Shown here one piece after another: positions 36,401 through 48,442 of a stretch of 64,000 bases of DNA. Made by a program: the position numbers and the translations under genes. This DNA comes from Bacteroides propionicigenes (GTDB taxonomy: Bacteria > Bacteroidota > Bacteroidia > Bacteroidales > Bacteroidaceae). The notes under the pieces are model-generated. The model saw only the letters and a list, made by a program, of their open reading frames with translations, made no database searches and had not been told where the DNA came from. The stretch is taken from assembly GCF_018390535.1 (NCBI RefSeq), contig NZ_JAHBBW010000014.1, positions 50,676 through 114,675 of the forward strand. The letters are read 5' to 3'. Within the stretch, counting starts at the first letter, position 1. Each line of letters opens with the position of its first letter.

Positions 36401-36528
36401 TTACCATTACAGGATATGACGGCATTGACCCGGAATTCTCTACCAGCAGTCCCGTCAATTCAGGTATTGACAGACACATTTATCCGTTTACCCGCTCATA
36501 TACGGTAGGTGCACAACTTACATTCTAA
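33406..36528 (+). CDS. SusC-like TonB-dependent outer membrane receptor
   Basis: Outer-membrane channel importing glycan fragments with energy from TonB. From the N-terminus it has a signal peptide (LFLFFAFMLPVCTWAQ), a carboxypeptidase-regulatory-like Ig domain (GTVTDTSGETVIGASV), a TonB box region (LDEVVVIGYG), a plug domain (VKIRGVKSFGSNEPLYIIDG) and a long beta barrel ending TVGAQLTF. ATG at 33406 gives 1040 residues. GTG at 33364 would add 14. It pairs with the SusD-like lipoprotein that follows. The substrate is best guessed from the downstream GH2 and GH63-like enzymes. Confidence 0.94.
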   Translation: MSKSNAFKERTIQLFLFFAFMLPVCTWAQSIQLTGTVTDTSGETVIGASVLEKGTTNGLITDIDGNFSLTVSPNATIVISYVGYTTQEIPLNGRKTLNVVLKEDNEMLDEVVVIGYGTMKKSDMTGAISSVDTEELTKRATTNPAEALQGKIAGVNIMKAGGNAGAGVSVKIRGVKSFGSNEPLYIIDGFPGDIDNVNPQDIQSMEVLKDGAAAAIYGSVAANGVIIITTKNGKKGETHIDFNTYLSVTQVANKLEMTNAEQYKNTIKTMFENYNAQYPDDAETIPAYVTSNTGVNTDWQDLMLRNGLSQNYMFSVRGGGETAQYSVSYNHADDKGIFLGNDYRQDNARMKMHMSKYIFDIDANLGLRYTKSKQPQYSLKEMYASSPLLPVYDETEKYGFGLASTHQLPANNNVMADYTFRNAATKKFYTTANVSLGVKLAPWLNFKTSYAYRGVHYRYALHYPDYISNGQNPYNYPYQQEDTYYWEEQVIDNVLTFNKEFGKHSLNVMAGSSITSTKYTENGVNVTGKTTKYYVDQNGNLANREEPAGFLDPSFSTINAGIGGTFAGDGYNYKYNRASFFGRINYNYNNRYLVQATMRYDGSSKFGSNNRWGCFPSVALGWRISEEDFFPKDIFINNLKFRASWGRLGNENALGYYDFQALITSYNRHEGGYIQGGNAWPGSASWNIERNDLKWETTDTKNIGFDLGMFNNKLTGSINYYINQTEDLLITKRLSPSAGYENPILNVGKIRNTGVELELNWSDKVKDFEYNIGFNFATTKNEVVELADKGQALPATGLLYDTDHVPAYAKEGKPISGFYLYRTNGIFQSDQEAAEYVNKDGERLLPNAKAGDIRFVDSNGDGTIDEDDKEYCGTGIPKVEANLNFSAAYKGFDLSLSLGSAWGHKIYNGNKYFYQSMSAPTNMLSSVANAWTPNNKGTDIPRAVYNDPNGNSRESERFLENGNFVRLRQAQIGYTLPTSLLKKAHIEKLRFYISGDNLFTITGYDGIDPEFSTSSPVNSGIDRHIYPFTRSYTVGAQLTF

Positions 36529-36556
36529 CATTACAAACAGATATATACATAAGAAT

Positions 36557-38158
36557 ATGAAAAAATTTATATATTTGGCAAGCTTATGCCTCACAATGTC
36601 TTTCGCTTCCTGCGACGACTTTCTAACCGTATCTTCTCCCGACGAGTTGACCACCGACAACTTCTGGAGAAATCAAGAAGACGCCGAAGCTACCATGGCT
36701 TCAGTCTACGCACAGCTTTATCATGGTGACGCCTATGCCACCAGTGAAGTCAGATGGCCGGTAGAAGCTTTCCGTACTGATTTATACGCTATGGGAAATG
36801 ATGCCATCAACTATCAGACTTGGACAGACATTTATAAATTCACGTATACTAACGGTAATACGCAATTCTCTTATTATTACCAAGACCTTTATCGCGGAAT
36901 CAATTTTGCCAATCAGGTATTGGAATTTGTTCCCCTGATACCCGAAAGCGGCATTACTACCAGCAAACGGAATGAGTTGATAGCTGAAGCCCACTTTATG
37001 AGAGGTTACCTTCATATGATGTTAATATTAAATTGGGAAAAGATTATCATACGCGACAAATATATCAACAATCAGGATGAATTAAACCTTCCTCTATCCG
37101 ACCGTGTAACCTGCTGGAATTTTGTCATCGATGAGCTTAAATTAGGAGCAGCTCTTCCATCTGAACGTCCCAGCACAGAAGCCGGACGCGCTACATCCGG
37201 AGCAGCCAACGCTTATTTAGGCTTCGCTTATTTAACGCGTGCATACGAAGAACCGGAGCAAGAAACAACTTTCTTGAAAGACGCTCTGAATGCCCTGAAC
37301 GAAGTTAAGAACTATGAATTGGTAAGCGGCAATGATTTGGTCGATATGTTCAACGGCAGAAACAAAAACAGCAAAGAGTCCGTTTTTGAACTGCAATATA
37401 GTTCAAACACAGATAACGGTGCCAGATACTATTCTTACGTTCACCAATTCATAGCAAGCAAGCAATTGGGCGGCTGGGACGAAATCCTGCCTAATGATTT
37501 CCTGATGAACGAGTTTAAGAAAGAAGGCAGAGTCAGACCCGGTGGAACTGCAGGACGCTACGACCAACGCTTGTACAATACTGTATATTTCCTCGACGAA
37601 TATTTCACAGAAGAGGAAGAAGAGACAGTGATAGGAAAGAAATACAGTTACTGGTTCGCTGATAAGTACATTTATCCCAAGGATGAAGAAGGCAACAACA
37701 TTAAAGACGAAGATGGGGATGCGTTAAAAGAACCTGCACCCGACGCTAAGTTGATTGACCGCCCGGCCTTCCGCCGCTTCACTCCTGCCACAAAAAAAGA
37801 ACTTAAAACAAGATGCGGCTTCAACATTCCTTTAATGCGTTATGCCAACGTACTGCTGATGAAAGCCGAGGTATTGAACAAACAAGGCCATCCCGAACTG
37901 GCGATTCCTATCATCAACGACATCAGAAGAACCCACGGTGATATGCCCGCCATGTCCGGAACTACTCAGGCAGAAGTTCAAGCCCAAATAGAACACGAAC
38001 GCATCATAGAGTTTCCGTTGGAAAGCTATCGCTGGTATGATTTGCGTCGTTGGGGCAAACTGGAACAACAATTAGGCAGCCGCGGTTTTGTGAAGGGTAC
38101 ACATGAATTCTTCCCTATCCCATTGTGGGAAGTCAACGCTAACCCTCAGGTTCAATAA
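36557..38158 (+). CDS. SusD-like surface glycan-binding lipoprotein (RagB/SusD family)
   Basis: Outer-membrane lipoprotein that caps the SusC channel and binds the glycan. The signal peptide ends in lipobox FASC followed by DDF, an acidic stretch typical of surface-exported Bacteroides lipoproteins. The helical TPR-like fold ends with the usual RWYDLRRWGKLEQQL and FFPIPLWEVNANP motifs. The start at 36557 gives 533 residues and places it 28 bases after susC. An in-frame ATG at 36509 overlaps susC but gives no sensible signal peptide. Confidence 0.94.
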   Translation: MKKFIYLASLCLTMSFASCDDFLTVSSPDELTTDNFWRNQEDAEATMASVYAQLYHGDAYATSEVRWPVEAFRTDLYAMGNDAINYQTWTDIYKFTYTNGNTQFSYYYQDLYRGINFANQVLEFVPLIPESGITTSKRNELIAEAHFMRGYLHMMLILNWEKIIIRDKYINNQDELNLPLSDRVTCWNFVIDELKLGAALPSERPSTEAGRATSGAANAYLGFAYLTRAYEEPEQETTFLKDALNALNEVKNYELVSGNDLVDMFNGRNKNSKESVFELQYSSNTDNGARYYSYVHQFIASKQLGGWDEILPNDFLMNEFKKEGRVRPGGTAGRYDQRLYNTVYFLDEYFTEEEEETVIGKKYSYWFADKYIYPKDEEGNNIKDEDGDALKEPAPDAKLIDRPAFRRFTPATKKELKTRCGFNIPLMRYANVLLMKAEVLNKQGHPELAIPIINDIRRTHGDMPAMSGTTQAEVQAQIEHERIIEFPLESYRWYDLRRWGKLEQQLGSRGFVKGTHEFFPIPLWEVNANPQVQ

Positions 38159-38177
38159 CCTAATCCGGCAATCCAGA

Positions 38178-38212
38178 CAAGGCGGCATATGCCTTCGGGT
38201 AATACCGCCTTG
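38178..38212 (+). terminator. Hairpin after the SusC/SusD pair
   Basis: CAAGGCGG (38178-38185) pairs with CCGCCTTG (38205-38212), starting 19 bases after the susD stop. Only a short T-run follows, so termination may be partial. Confidence 0.6.
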
Positions 38213-38225
38213 CCTTGTTTGATTC

Positions 38226-38254
38226 TTGCCTTTGCGCAAATTACATTATCTTTG
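38226..38254 (+). promoter_or_regulatory. Promoter for lysO and the glycosidase genes
   Basis: TTG (38226-38228), 18 bases, then TATCTTTG (38247-38254), 26 bases before the first lysO gene. With the preceding hairpin it suggests the downstream genes form a separate transcription unit. Confidence 0.6.
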
Positions 38255-38280
38255 CCCAATAAAATTAAACGACAATAGAT

Positions 38281-38555
38281 ATGTTTACAATTATCGGACT
38301 TATGCTCACAGGAATGCTGCTGGGCTACTTCTTACGGAAACGGAATTTACGTAAAATTCATACCATTATCACAGTGCTAATCTGGGTACTTCTCTTCATT
38401 CTCGGCATTGAAGTAGGCGGAAACGAGCAAATTATCAAAGGGCTGCACACTATAGGAATGGAAGCTGTTGTATTGACTCTGGGCGGAACTTTGGGAAGCG
38501 TCATTGCCGCTTGGGCATTGTGGAGAGCTTTATATAAAAGGAAAGGAGAAGAAGC

Positions 38556-38559
<4 letters not shown>
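38281..38559 (+). CDS. LysO family lysine exporter, N-terminal subunit
   Basis: A 92-residue membrane protein corresponding to the N-terminal third of E. coli LysO (YbjE, about 300 residues, DUF340), which exports lysine. It has three hydrophobic segments and the conserved LFILGIEVGGNEQII. The stop overlaps the start of the next gene in ATGA (38556-38559), giving tight translational coupling. Two adjacent short genes replacing one LysO gene is a natural split. I see no frameshift scar, and both halves look intact. Confidence 0.82.
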
Positions 38560-42333
<3,774 letters not shown>

Positions 42334-42348
42334 AAAAGCTCAAAAACC

Positions 42349-44286
42349 ATGCTACATAAAGTAAGATATTTCATCTGCCTCTCGCTGCTGATTGCAGGCA
42401 TCACAGCCTGCCAATCAGGCAGCAAGGCCGTTACCGAAAAGAGGTACACCTTCAACAATATTCTGGACATAGCCTACACTCCCGACACACTGCACCATTG
42501 CTACGGCTGGTTCACCGATGCCGGTTCGTGGATGGGATTCACCCTGCCCGAAAAGGACAAATGGGTAAACGGGTTCTGCGGTCCTTTCAGCCTTGATATG
42601 TTCCGCCGCCAATGGATTGCCCGGTCCGCCGTAACAGTGAAGTTTGCAAAAGCTCCCGAAACAAGTTTCGTTCCCGACTCTACGTGCTACTATCCGGGCG
42701 AGCTGTATATGTCTGCGCATTCCGGCAAAGGCACAATCAGCCAACGCCTCAACTTCATCGATGCCACTACCGCCTTGCTGCGTATCAACACCGACAGTAA
42801 AGAAGGGTTAGTATTTACAGGAAGCCAATGGGGCAAGGATGTCACGATAAGCGTAGAACAGAATTCAGTCGTAGCACATCACCCCAGCGGTGAAAGCGTG
42901 GTCCTGACATTCATGTCCGATGTAGTTCTGGCGCAACTTGACAATAACTACACCGCCACACTGCACACTCCGAAAGAACAGACTAATGTAGTCATTTCTT
43001 TCTTCACCTCCGAAAAGGAACTGACCGCCGGCATACAAAACACCATCACGGTACTCAATAACCCGGAAGAAGCCATACGCGCCAACTCCGAACGCTGGGA
43101 AGGCTACCTGAAGAAGATTTTACGCACTGACATGAAACCCGAATACGACCGCATCGCCGTGAAAGCCGTAACAACGCTTATCGCGAACTGGCGGACACAT
43201 CGTGGCGGACTGCTGCACGAAGGTATCATCCCCAGCCATGCCGTAGGTTACTTTGTAGGCTTTTGGGCATGGGACAGCTGGCGCTTCAGTGCGGGAACCG
43301 CCAAGTTCGATCCCGAACTGGCCAAGAACAACATCCGCGCCATGTTCGACTACCAGCAGCCTGACGGCATGATAATAGACTGCATCTACACCGACCCGTC
43401 CGAAAACAATGCCCGCGACAGCAAGCCTCCTTTGGTGTGCTGGGCGGTGGACGAAATCTTTACGCACACCGGTGATACCGCTTTTGTGGCGGAGATGTAT
43501 CCGCAGTTGCTCTCTTACTACAAATGGTGGTACAAGAAACGCGACCATAACCAAAACGGAATGTGCGAATACGGCTCTACCGACGGAACGCTCGAAGCTG
43601 CCGCATGGGAAAGCGGCATGGACAATGCCATCCGCTTTGACGATGCCGTAATGCTGAAAAACAAAGGTGCCAGCGATGCTTGGAGCATGGATCAGGAAAG
43701 TGTGGACCTGAATGCCTATCTTGCATTGGAGTGCAAGCTGCTGAAGAAATTCGCCGGACTGCTGAACACCGCCTTTGACGCCCCCGACTATGGCGACAAG
43801 GTTGCCGACTACTTCTTCGACAAGGAGATGAACTTCTTCTTCGACCGTCGCCTGAAAGACGGCTCTTTCGTACGCGAACCGGGATGCGAAGCCTACACCC
43901 CTTTGTGGACGGAAGTTGCTACACAGGAGCAAGTAGACAGTATGCTGCCTATGCTGCAAGATACCGCCAGGTTCTCTACTTATATCCCTTTCCCGACGAT
44001 TGCCGCAGATAATCCCAAATACAATCCCCGCGGATATTGGCGTGGACCTATCTGGTTGGACCAGACGTATTTTGCCATTCGAGGATTGCGTAACTACGGT
44101 TATAACGAACTTGCCGACCGATATACGTTGCAAGTGTTTGAGCGTCTGAACGGATTGAAGGAAGGAGCCCCAATACACGAAAACTATGGAACCCACACAG
44201 GTGAACGCCTGAAAGCCCCGCACTTCAGTTGGAGTTCATCGCATCTGCTGATGATGTACGATGACTACGGGAAGAAACTGAAGTAA
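42349..44286 (+). CDS. Lipoprotein glycosidase, GH63/GH37-like (alpha/alpha)6 barrel
   Basis: A 645-residue lipoprotein (lipobox ITAC at about residues 18-21). The N-terminal beta domain spans about 30-250, and the C-terminal (alpha/alpha)6 barrel resembles E. coli YgjK (GH63) and trehalase (GH37). Visible motifs are WAWDSWRFSAG, AWESGMDNA with Asp425 as the expected general acid, RGYWRGPIWLDQTYFAI, and IHENYGTHTG with Glu611 as the expected base. It probably cleaves an alpha-glucosidic bond. It lies 15 bases after the GH2 gene, in the same unit. Exact specificity cannot be read from sequence. Confidence 0.88.
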   Translation: MLHKVRYFICLSLLIAGITACQSGSKAVTEKRYTFNNILDIAYTPDTLHHCYGWFTDAGSWMGFTLPEKDKWVNGFCGPFSLDMFRRQWIARSAVTVKFAKAPETSFVPDSTCYYPGELYMSAHSGKGTISQRLNFIDATTALLRINTDSKEGLVFTGSQWGKDVTISVEQNSVVAHHPSGESVVLTFMSDVVLAQLDNNYTATLHTPKEQTNVVISFFTSEKELTAGIQNTITVLNNPEEAIRANSERWEGYLKKILRTDMKPEYDRIAVKAVTTLIANWRTHRGGLLHEGIIPSHAVGYFVGFWAWDSWRFSAGTAKFDPELAKNNIRAMFDYQQPDGMIIDCIYTDPSENNARDSKPPLVCWAVDEIFTHTGDTAFVAEMYPQLLSYYKWWYKKRDHNQNGMCEYGSTDGTLEAAAWESGMDNAIRFDDAVMLKNKGASDAWSMDQESVDLNAYLALECKLLKKFAGLLNTAFDAPDYGDKVADYFFDKEMNFFFDRRLKDGSFVREPGCEAYTPLWTEVATQEQVDSMLPMLQDTARFSTYIPFPTIAADNPKYNPRGYWRGPIWLDQTYFAIRGLRNYGYNELADRYTLQVFERLNGLKEGAPIHENYGTHTGERLKAPHFSWSSSHLLMMYDDYGKKLK

Positions 44287-44334
44287 CTGACTTTCCGATA
44301 TTAACATAGGAGGATATTTCTGTTCCTTCCTATA

Positions 44335-44450
44335 AAACCCGAAGTACCAACCGTTGGAATAGAAAATACCAACCGTTGGTACTTCGGGTTTCATACGTTG
44401 GTACTTCCTGTACCAACCGTTGGTATTTACAGTTTCCCCCTTTGGTACTC
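44335..44450. repeat. 22-base tandem array between the GH63-like gene and hppA
   Basis: Five 22-base units begin at 44341, 44363, 44385, 44407 and 44429. Units 2 and 4 carry the perfect dyad TACCAACCGTTGGTA, and units 1, 3 and 5 carry degenerate versions. Arms 44335-44357 and 44369-44391 also form a large hairpin with one mismatch. It lies between convergent genes and may serve as terminator for both. Confidence 0.85.
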
Positions 44451-44482
44451 TTTTCTTCAAAGTAGCAGAAGTTATGCGGCTA

Positions 44483-46684
44483 TCAGAACAAACTCCAAGC
44501 CACGGTAAGCCCCGCCATCACGATGGCTACCATACTCATCAGCTTGATAAGGATGTTAAGGCTCGGACCGGAGGTATCTTTAAACGGGTCGCCTACCGTA
44601 TCGCCCACAACCGTGGCTTTATGCACTTCGCTGCCTTTGCCGCCGAAGTTGCCCTCTTCTACATATTTCTTGGCATTGTCCCACGCGCCACCGGCATTTG
44701 CCATAAAGATAGCAAGTACGAATCCGCTGCTAAGCCCGCCGATAAGCAGTCCCAGCACACCGGGAACACCAAAAATAAGTCCGGTCAGAATAGGAGCTAC
44801 AATTGCTATCAGTGAGGGAACTACCATTTCGCGCTGCGCACCTTTCGTAGAGATGGCCACGCAACGTTCATAATCGGGTTCCGCCTCACCGGTCAGAATA
44901 CCTTTTATCTCACGGAACTGACGGCGCACTTCGTCTACCATATGAGCGGCAGCACGACCTACGGCATTCATCGTCAATCCACAGAACAAGAAAGCCATCA
45001 TACTGCCGAGGAACATACCCGAAAGGACTTTAGGATTCATCAACGTAACATCGTAATGGTGCATGAAGTCAAAGAAAGTAGCATCGTGCACAGACACCGC
45101 TTCACCACCCACAAAGATGTCGGTAGTACCCAAACGGGTCAGTCCGATACGAATTTCCTCAATATAAGATGCAAGCAAGGCAAGCCCTGTCAACGCAGCC
45201 GAACCGATAGCGAAACCTTTACCCGTGGCGGCTGTTGTATTTCCTAAAGAGTCGAGCGCATCGGTACGCTTGCGCACTTCCTCGCCCAGACCGGACATTT
45301 CCGCATTACCACCGGCATTGTCGGCAATAGGTCCGTAAGCATCCGTAGCCAATGTAATGCCCAAAGTGGAAAGCATACCTACGGCAGCGATACCGATACC
45401 GTAAAGTCCCAAGCCTACATTGGCAAAGTCGAATCCGGAAGCAAAAAGATAAGAAGCAATGATGCCCACCACTACGGCAATCACCGGAATAGCGGTAGAA
45501 AGCATGCCTAAACCGATGCCGGAGATAATGACAGTAGCCGGTCCCGTCTTGCCGCTCTCACTCAACTTCCGGGTGGGACGATAGGATTGGGAAGTATAGT
45601 ATTCCGTAGAACGTCCGATAACGATACCTACCACCAGACCTACAACTACCGAACAGGAAATCCACATCCAGTTATCCAGCTTCAGCAGCCAAAGGATAAG
45701 GAAAGTGGCAACGACTATCAATACCGAGCTCAAGTTCGTACCGAAAGCAAGGGAATTCAGCAAATCTTTCATCTTGGCATTCTCTTTAGTGCGTACAGAG
45801 AAAATGCCTATGATAGAAAGGATAATTCCTACAGCCGCAATCAGCATCGGAGCGATAACGGCTTTAAACTGCATCAGCGTATCTCCCGAATGGATAAAAG
45901 CCGCAGCGCCAAGAGCGGCCGTAGCAAGGATAGAACCGCAATAGCTCTCGTAAAGGTCGGCGCCCATACCGGCAACATCGCCTACATTATCGCCTACATT
46001 GTCGGCAATGGTTGCGGGATTGCGCGGGTCGTCCTCGGGGATACCGGCTTCCACTTTACCTACAAGGTCGGCGCCTACGTCGGCAGCTTTCGTATAGATA
46101 CCGCCGCCCACACGTGCAAACAGGGCTTGTGTAGAAGCTCCCATACCGAACGTCAGCATCGTAGTGGTGATGATGCAAAGTTTATGGGTAGGTGTCATCA
46201 CATCCACAGGGATAACTGCGTTGAGCAGCAGATACCAGAAGGAAATATCGAGCAGGCCAAGCCCCACTACAACCAGCCCCATTACCGCACCACTGCGAAA
46301 AGCGACACGCAAACCCGCATTCAATGAGTTGCGTGCAGCATTTGCCGTACGTGCCGAGGCATACGTAGCCGTCTTCATACCGAGAAATCCGGAAAGACCG
46401 GAGAAGAATCCGCCTGTGAGGAAAGCTATCGGAACCCAAGAGTTCTGCACTCCGAAGCCGTAGGCCATAATCGAGAAAAGAATCACCAGCCCCAAAAACA
46501 CCCAGCCCACAATCTTATATTGCTGGCGGAGATAGGACATGGCTCCCTTGCGCACCGCAGCGGCAATCTTAACCATTTGAGGAGTTCCCTCACTCTCTTT
46601 CATCATCTGACGGTGGAAATACCAGGCAAAGCAAAGTGCCAGAACGGAAGCGGCTGGAACCAGCCAGAAAAGCAATTGGTCCAT
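44483..46684 (-). CDS. hppA: Membrane-bound ion-pumping pyrophosphatase, K+-dependent type
   Basis: Integral membrane enzyme that couples pyrophosphate hydrolysis to H+ or Na+ export. The 733 residues form about 16 hydrophobic helices. The pyrophosphate/Mg site motif is seen in [20 protein letters not shown] and [15 protein letters not shown]. In [11 protein letters not shown] the residue after GNTTA is Ala rather than the Lys (GNTTKA) of K+-independent enzymes, so this should be the K+-dependent class. I cannot separate Na+ from H+ transport with confidence. It is the last gene of the minus-strand block, and the 22-base array lies just beyond its stop. Confidence 0.96.
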   Translation of the reverse strand: MDQLLFWLVPAASVLALCFAWYFHRQMMKESEGTPQMVKIAAAVRKGAMSYLRQQYKIVGWVFLGLVILFSIMAYGFGVQNSWVPIAFLTGGFFSGLSGFLGMKTATYASARTANAARNSLNAGLRVAFRSGAVMGLVVVGLGLLDISFWYLLLNAVIPVDVMTPTHKLCIITTTMLTFGMGASTQALFARVGGGIYTKAADVGADLVGKVEAGIPEDDPRNPATIADNVGDNVGDVAGMGADLYESYCGSILATAALGAAAFIHSGDTLMQFKAVIAPMLIAAVGIILSIIGIFSVRTKENAKMKDLLNSLAFGTNLSSVLIVVATFLILWLLKLDNWMWISCSVVVGLVVGIVIGRSTEYYTSQSYRPTRKLSESGKTGPATVIISGIGLGMLSTAIPVIAVVVGIIASYLFASGFDFANVGLGLYGIGIAAVGMLSTLGITLATDAYGPIADNAGGNAEMSGLGEEVRKRTDALDSLGNTTAATGKGFAIGSAALTGLALLASYIEEIRIGLTRLGTTDIFVGGEAVSVHDATFFDFMHHYDVTLMNPKVLSGMFLGSMMAFLFCGLTMNAVGRAAAHMVDEVRRQFREIKGILTGEAEPDYERCVAISTKGAQREMVVPSLIAIVAPILTGLIFGVPGVLGLLIGGLSSGFVLAIFMANAGGAWDNAKKYVEEGNFGGKGSEVHKATVVGDTVGDPFKDTSGPSLNILIKLMSMVAIVMAGLTVAWSLF

Positions 46685-46786
46685 AGCATAAATCGTATTA
46701 AAAGGTTGAACGAAAGCCTAAAAATATTGATTTGAAATGAAATAAGCAAACGATTAACCGAATTTATGCTAAGGAACAAAAAACAC

Positions 46787-46808
46787 GGGAGTATGTCAAA
46801 ATGCTCCC
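46787..46808 (-). terminator. Terminator of the ybjQ gene
   Basis: GGGAGTAT (46787-46794) pairs with ATGCTCCC (46801-46808) with one mismatch. On the minus strand a six-T run follows after GTG. It starts one base past the ybjQ stop. Confidence 0.8.
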
Positions 46809-46809
46809 T

Positions 46810-47130
46810 TTATTCTATCGTTACCGCCGTACCGCAGGCAGTTACCATCAACATACTGCCGCTACCGCCTACTGTTTCGTAATCAAGGTCAACGCCAATC
46901 ACAGCGTTAGCACCCATCAGACGGGCTTGTTCCTGCATCTCGCGAAGTGCCGTGTCTTTAGCCTCGCGAAGTACTTCCTCGTACGAACCGCTGCGCCCGC
47001 CTACCACATCGCGGATACTGGCAAAGAAATCACGAAAAACATTGGCTCCGATAATCGTCTCACCACTGACGATACCAAAATAACGGGTGATACGGCCACC
47101 CTCAATAGTGTGAGTTGTTGTTACTAACAT
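46810..47130 (-). CDS. YbjQ/UPF0145 family protein
   Basis: A 106-residue cytoplasmic protein of the UPF0145 (YbjQ) family, small alpha/beta proteins that form pentamers. Family motifs are [39 protein letters not shown] helix and strand, and [10 protein letters not shown] at the end. Some annotations call it a heavy-metal-binding domain, but no biochemical function is established. It sits between sufS and hppA and has its own terminator. Confidence 0.9.
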   Translation of the reverse strand: MLVTTTHTIEGGRITRYFGIVSGETIIGANVFRDFFASIRDVVGGRSGSYEEVLREAKDTALREMQEQARLMGANAVIGVDLDYETVGGSGSMLMVTACGTAVTIE

Positions 47131-47192
47131 AATTCTGTATTTTAAGTTCTTAATACATTAGACGCACGAAACCTCAGAAAAGTTGCAAAACA

Positions 47193-48404
47193 TCAAAACA
47201 TTTTGCTGACACGCTCTATGCCCGCCACCAATATATCTATCTCCTCTTTCGTATTATACAAGCCGAACGAAGCGCGTACCGTTCCTTCAATGCCAAGACG
47301 TTGCATCAGCGGCTGTGCACAGTGATGTCCCGTACGTACGGCAATGCCGAGACGGTCGAGCAAAGTACCCATATCGAAATGGTGGATATCGCCTACAAGG
47401 AAAGAGATAACACTGCCCTTCTCTTTGGCCTCACCGAAGATGCGCATACCGGGAATCTCTTTCAGGCGGGCCATAGCATACGCAGTCAGTTCGTGCTCAT
47501 GGGCGGCGATTTTCTCCATACCGATGGCAGAAACGTAATCCAATGCTTTGGCAAGCCCGGTCGTACCGATATAATCGGGTGTCCCAGCCTCGAACTTGAA
47601 AGGAAGTTCGTTGAAGGTAGTCCGTTCAAACGATACGTGTTGTATCATCTCTCCGCCACCCTGATAAGGAGGCATCTTGTCGAGCCATTCTTCTTTACCG
47701 TAAAGCACGCCCACACCGGTAGGGCCGTACACCTTATGACCGGAAAAAACGTAGAAATCCGCATCCAGGTCCCGCACATCCACCGGCATATGCGGAATGG
47801 ACTGAGCGCCGTCTACAAGCACGGGAACGCCCTGTTCGTGGGCATAGCCTACCATTTCCCTGACAGGATTTACAGTACCCAGCACATTGGATACATGCGC
47901 CACGCTGACAATCTTTGTACGCTCGGAAAACAGCTGTTTGTACTCGTCCAACAGAAGTTCTCCTCTGTCATTCATCGGAATAACTTTAATGGCAATCCCC
48001 CTCTTGGCTGCCAGCAACTGCCAGGGAACGATATTGCTGTGATGCTCCATAACGGAGAGAATCACCTCATCGCCCTCCTGCATAAACTCTTCGCCGAAGC
48101 TGGACACAAACAGATTGATGCTTTCCGTTGTACCGCGGGTAAAGACGATTTCATTCGTACTGCCGGCATTGATGAACTTCCGCACCGTCTCACGAGACGC
48201 TTCGTGCAGCTCCGTAGCTTGCTGCGAAAGAAAATGCACACCACGATGCACATTGGCGTTGACCGAATAGTACTCATCCGTAATGGCATCCACCACCTGA
48301 CGGGGCTTCTGTGTAGTCGCGCCGTTATCAAAGTAAACCAACGGCTTACCATATACCTCGCGGGAAAGTATCGGAAAATCAGCTCTTATCTTTTGAAGGT
48401 CCAT
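47193..48404 (-). CDS. sufS: Cysteine desulfurase SufS
   Basis: PLP-dependent enzyme that takes sulfur from cysteine as a persulfide and hands it to the SufBCD scaffold. The PLP lysine is Lys224 (SGHKVYG) and the persulfide cysteine is Cys362 (TGHHCAQP), both at type II (SufS) positions. The start at 48404 (MDLQKIRADFPIL) gives 403 residues. A longer frame from 48443 would translate a stretch of the AAGAATGAAGAAT-type intergenic repeat and is rejected. Neither sufE nor sufU follows, so the sulfur carrier is encoded elsewhere. Confidence 0.95.
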   Translation of the reverse strand: MDLQKIRADFPILSREVYGKPLVYFDNGATTQKPRQVVDAITDEYYSVNANVHRGVHFLSQQATELHEASRETVRKFINAGSTNEIVFTRGTTESINLFVSSFGEEFMQEGDEVILSVMEHHSNIVPWQLLAAKRGIAIKVIPMNDRGELLLDEYKQLFSERTKIVSVAHVSNVLGTVNPVREMVGYAHEQGVPVLVDGAQSIPHMPVDVRDLDADFYVFSGHKVYGPTGVGVLYGKEEWLDKMPPYQGGGEMIQHVSFERTTFNELPFKFEAGTPDYIGTTGLAKALDYVSAIGMEKIAAHEHELTAYAMARLKEIPGMRIFGEAKEKGSVISFLVGDIHHFDMGTLLDRLGIAVRTGHHCAQPLMQRLGIEGTVRASFGLYNTKEEIDILVAGIERVSKMF

Positions 48405-48442
48405 ATCTTTTAAATTATGAATGATGAATGGAGGATTCTTCA

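Noticed and set aside
36509..36556. Longer start of the first SusD
   Set aside because: It overlaps the end of susC and hides the lipoprotein signal. The later ATG at 36557 gives a normal signal peptide and lipobox.
43120..44223. Long open frame antisense to the GH63-like gene (367 codons)
   Set aside because: It lies wholly within a well-supported glycosidase gene on the other strand, the translation has no family features, and GC-rich codon positions commonly leave such open antisense frames.
45587..46327. 246-codon open frame antisense to hppA
   Set aside because: It is a shadow of the pyrophosphatase gene. Its composition (Tyr, Gln and His rich, no hydrophobic core) is not protein-like.
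47301..48413. 370-codon open frame antisense to sufS
   Set aside because: sufS on the minus strand has both catalytic residues in place. The antisense product is a His/Arg-rich sequence without recognisable domains.
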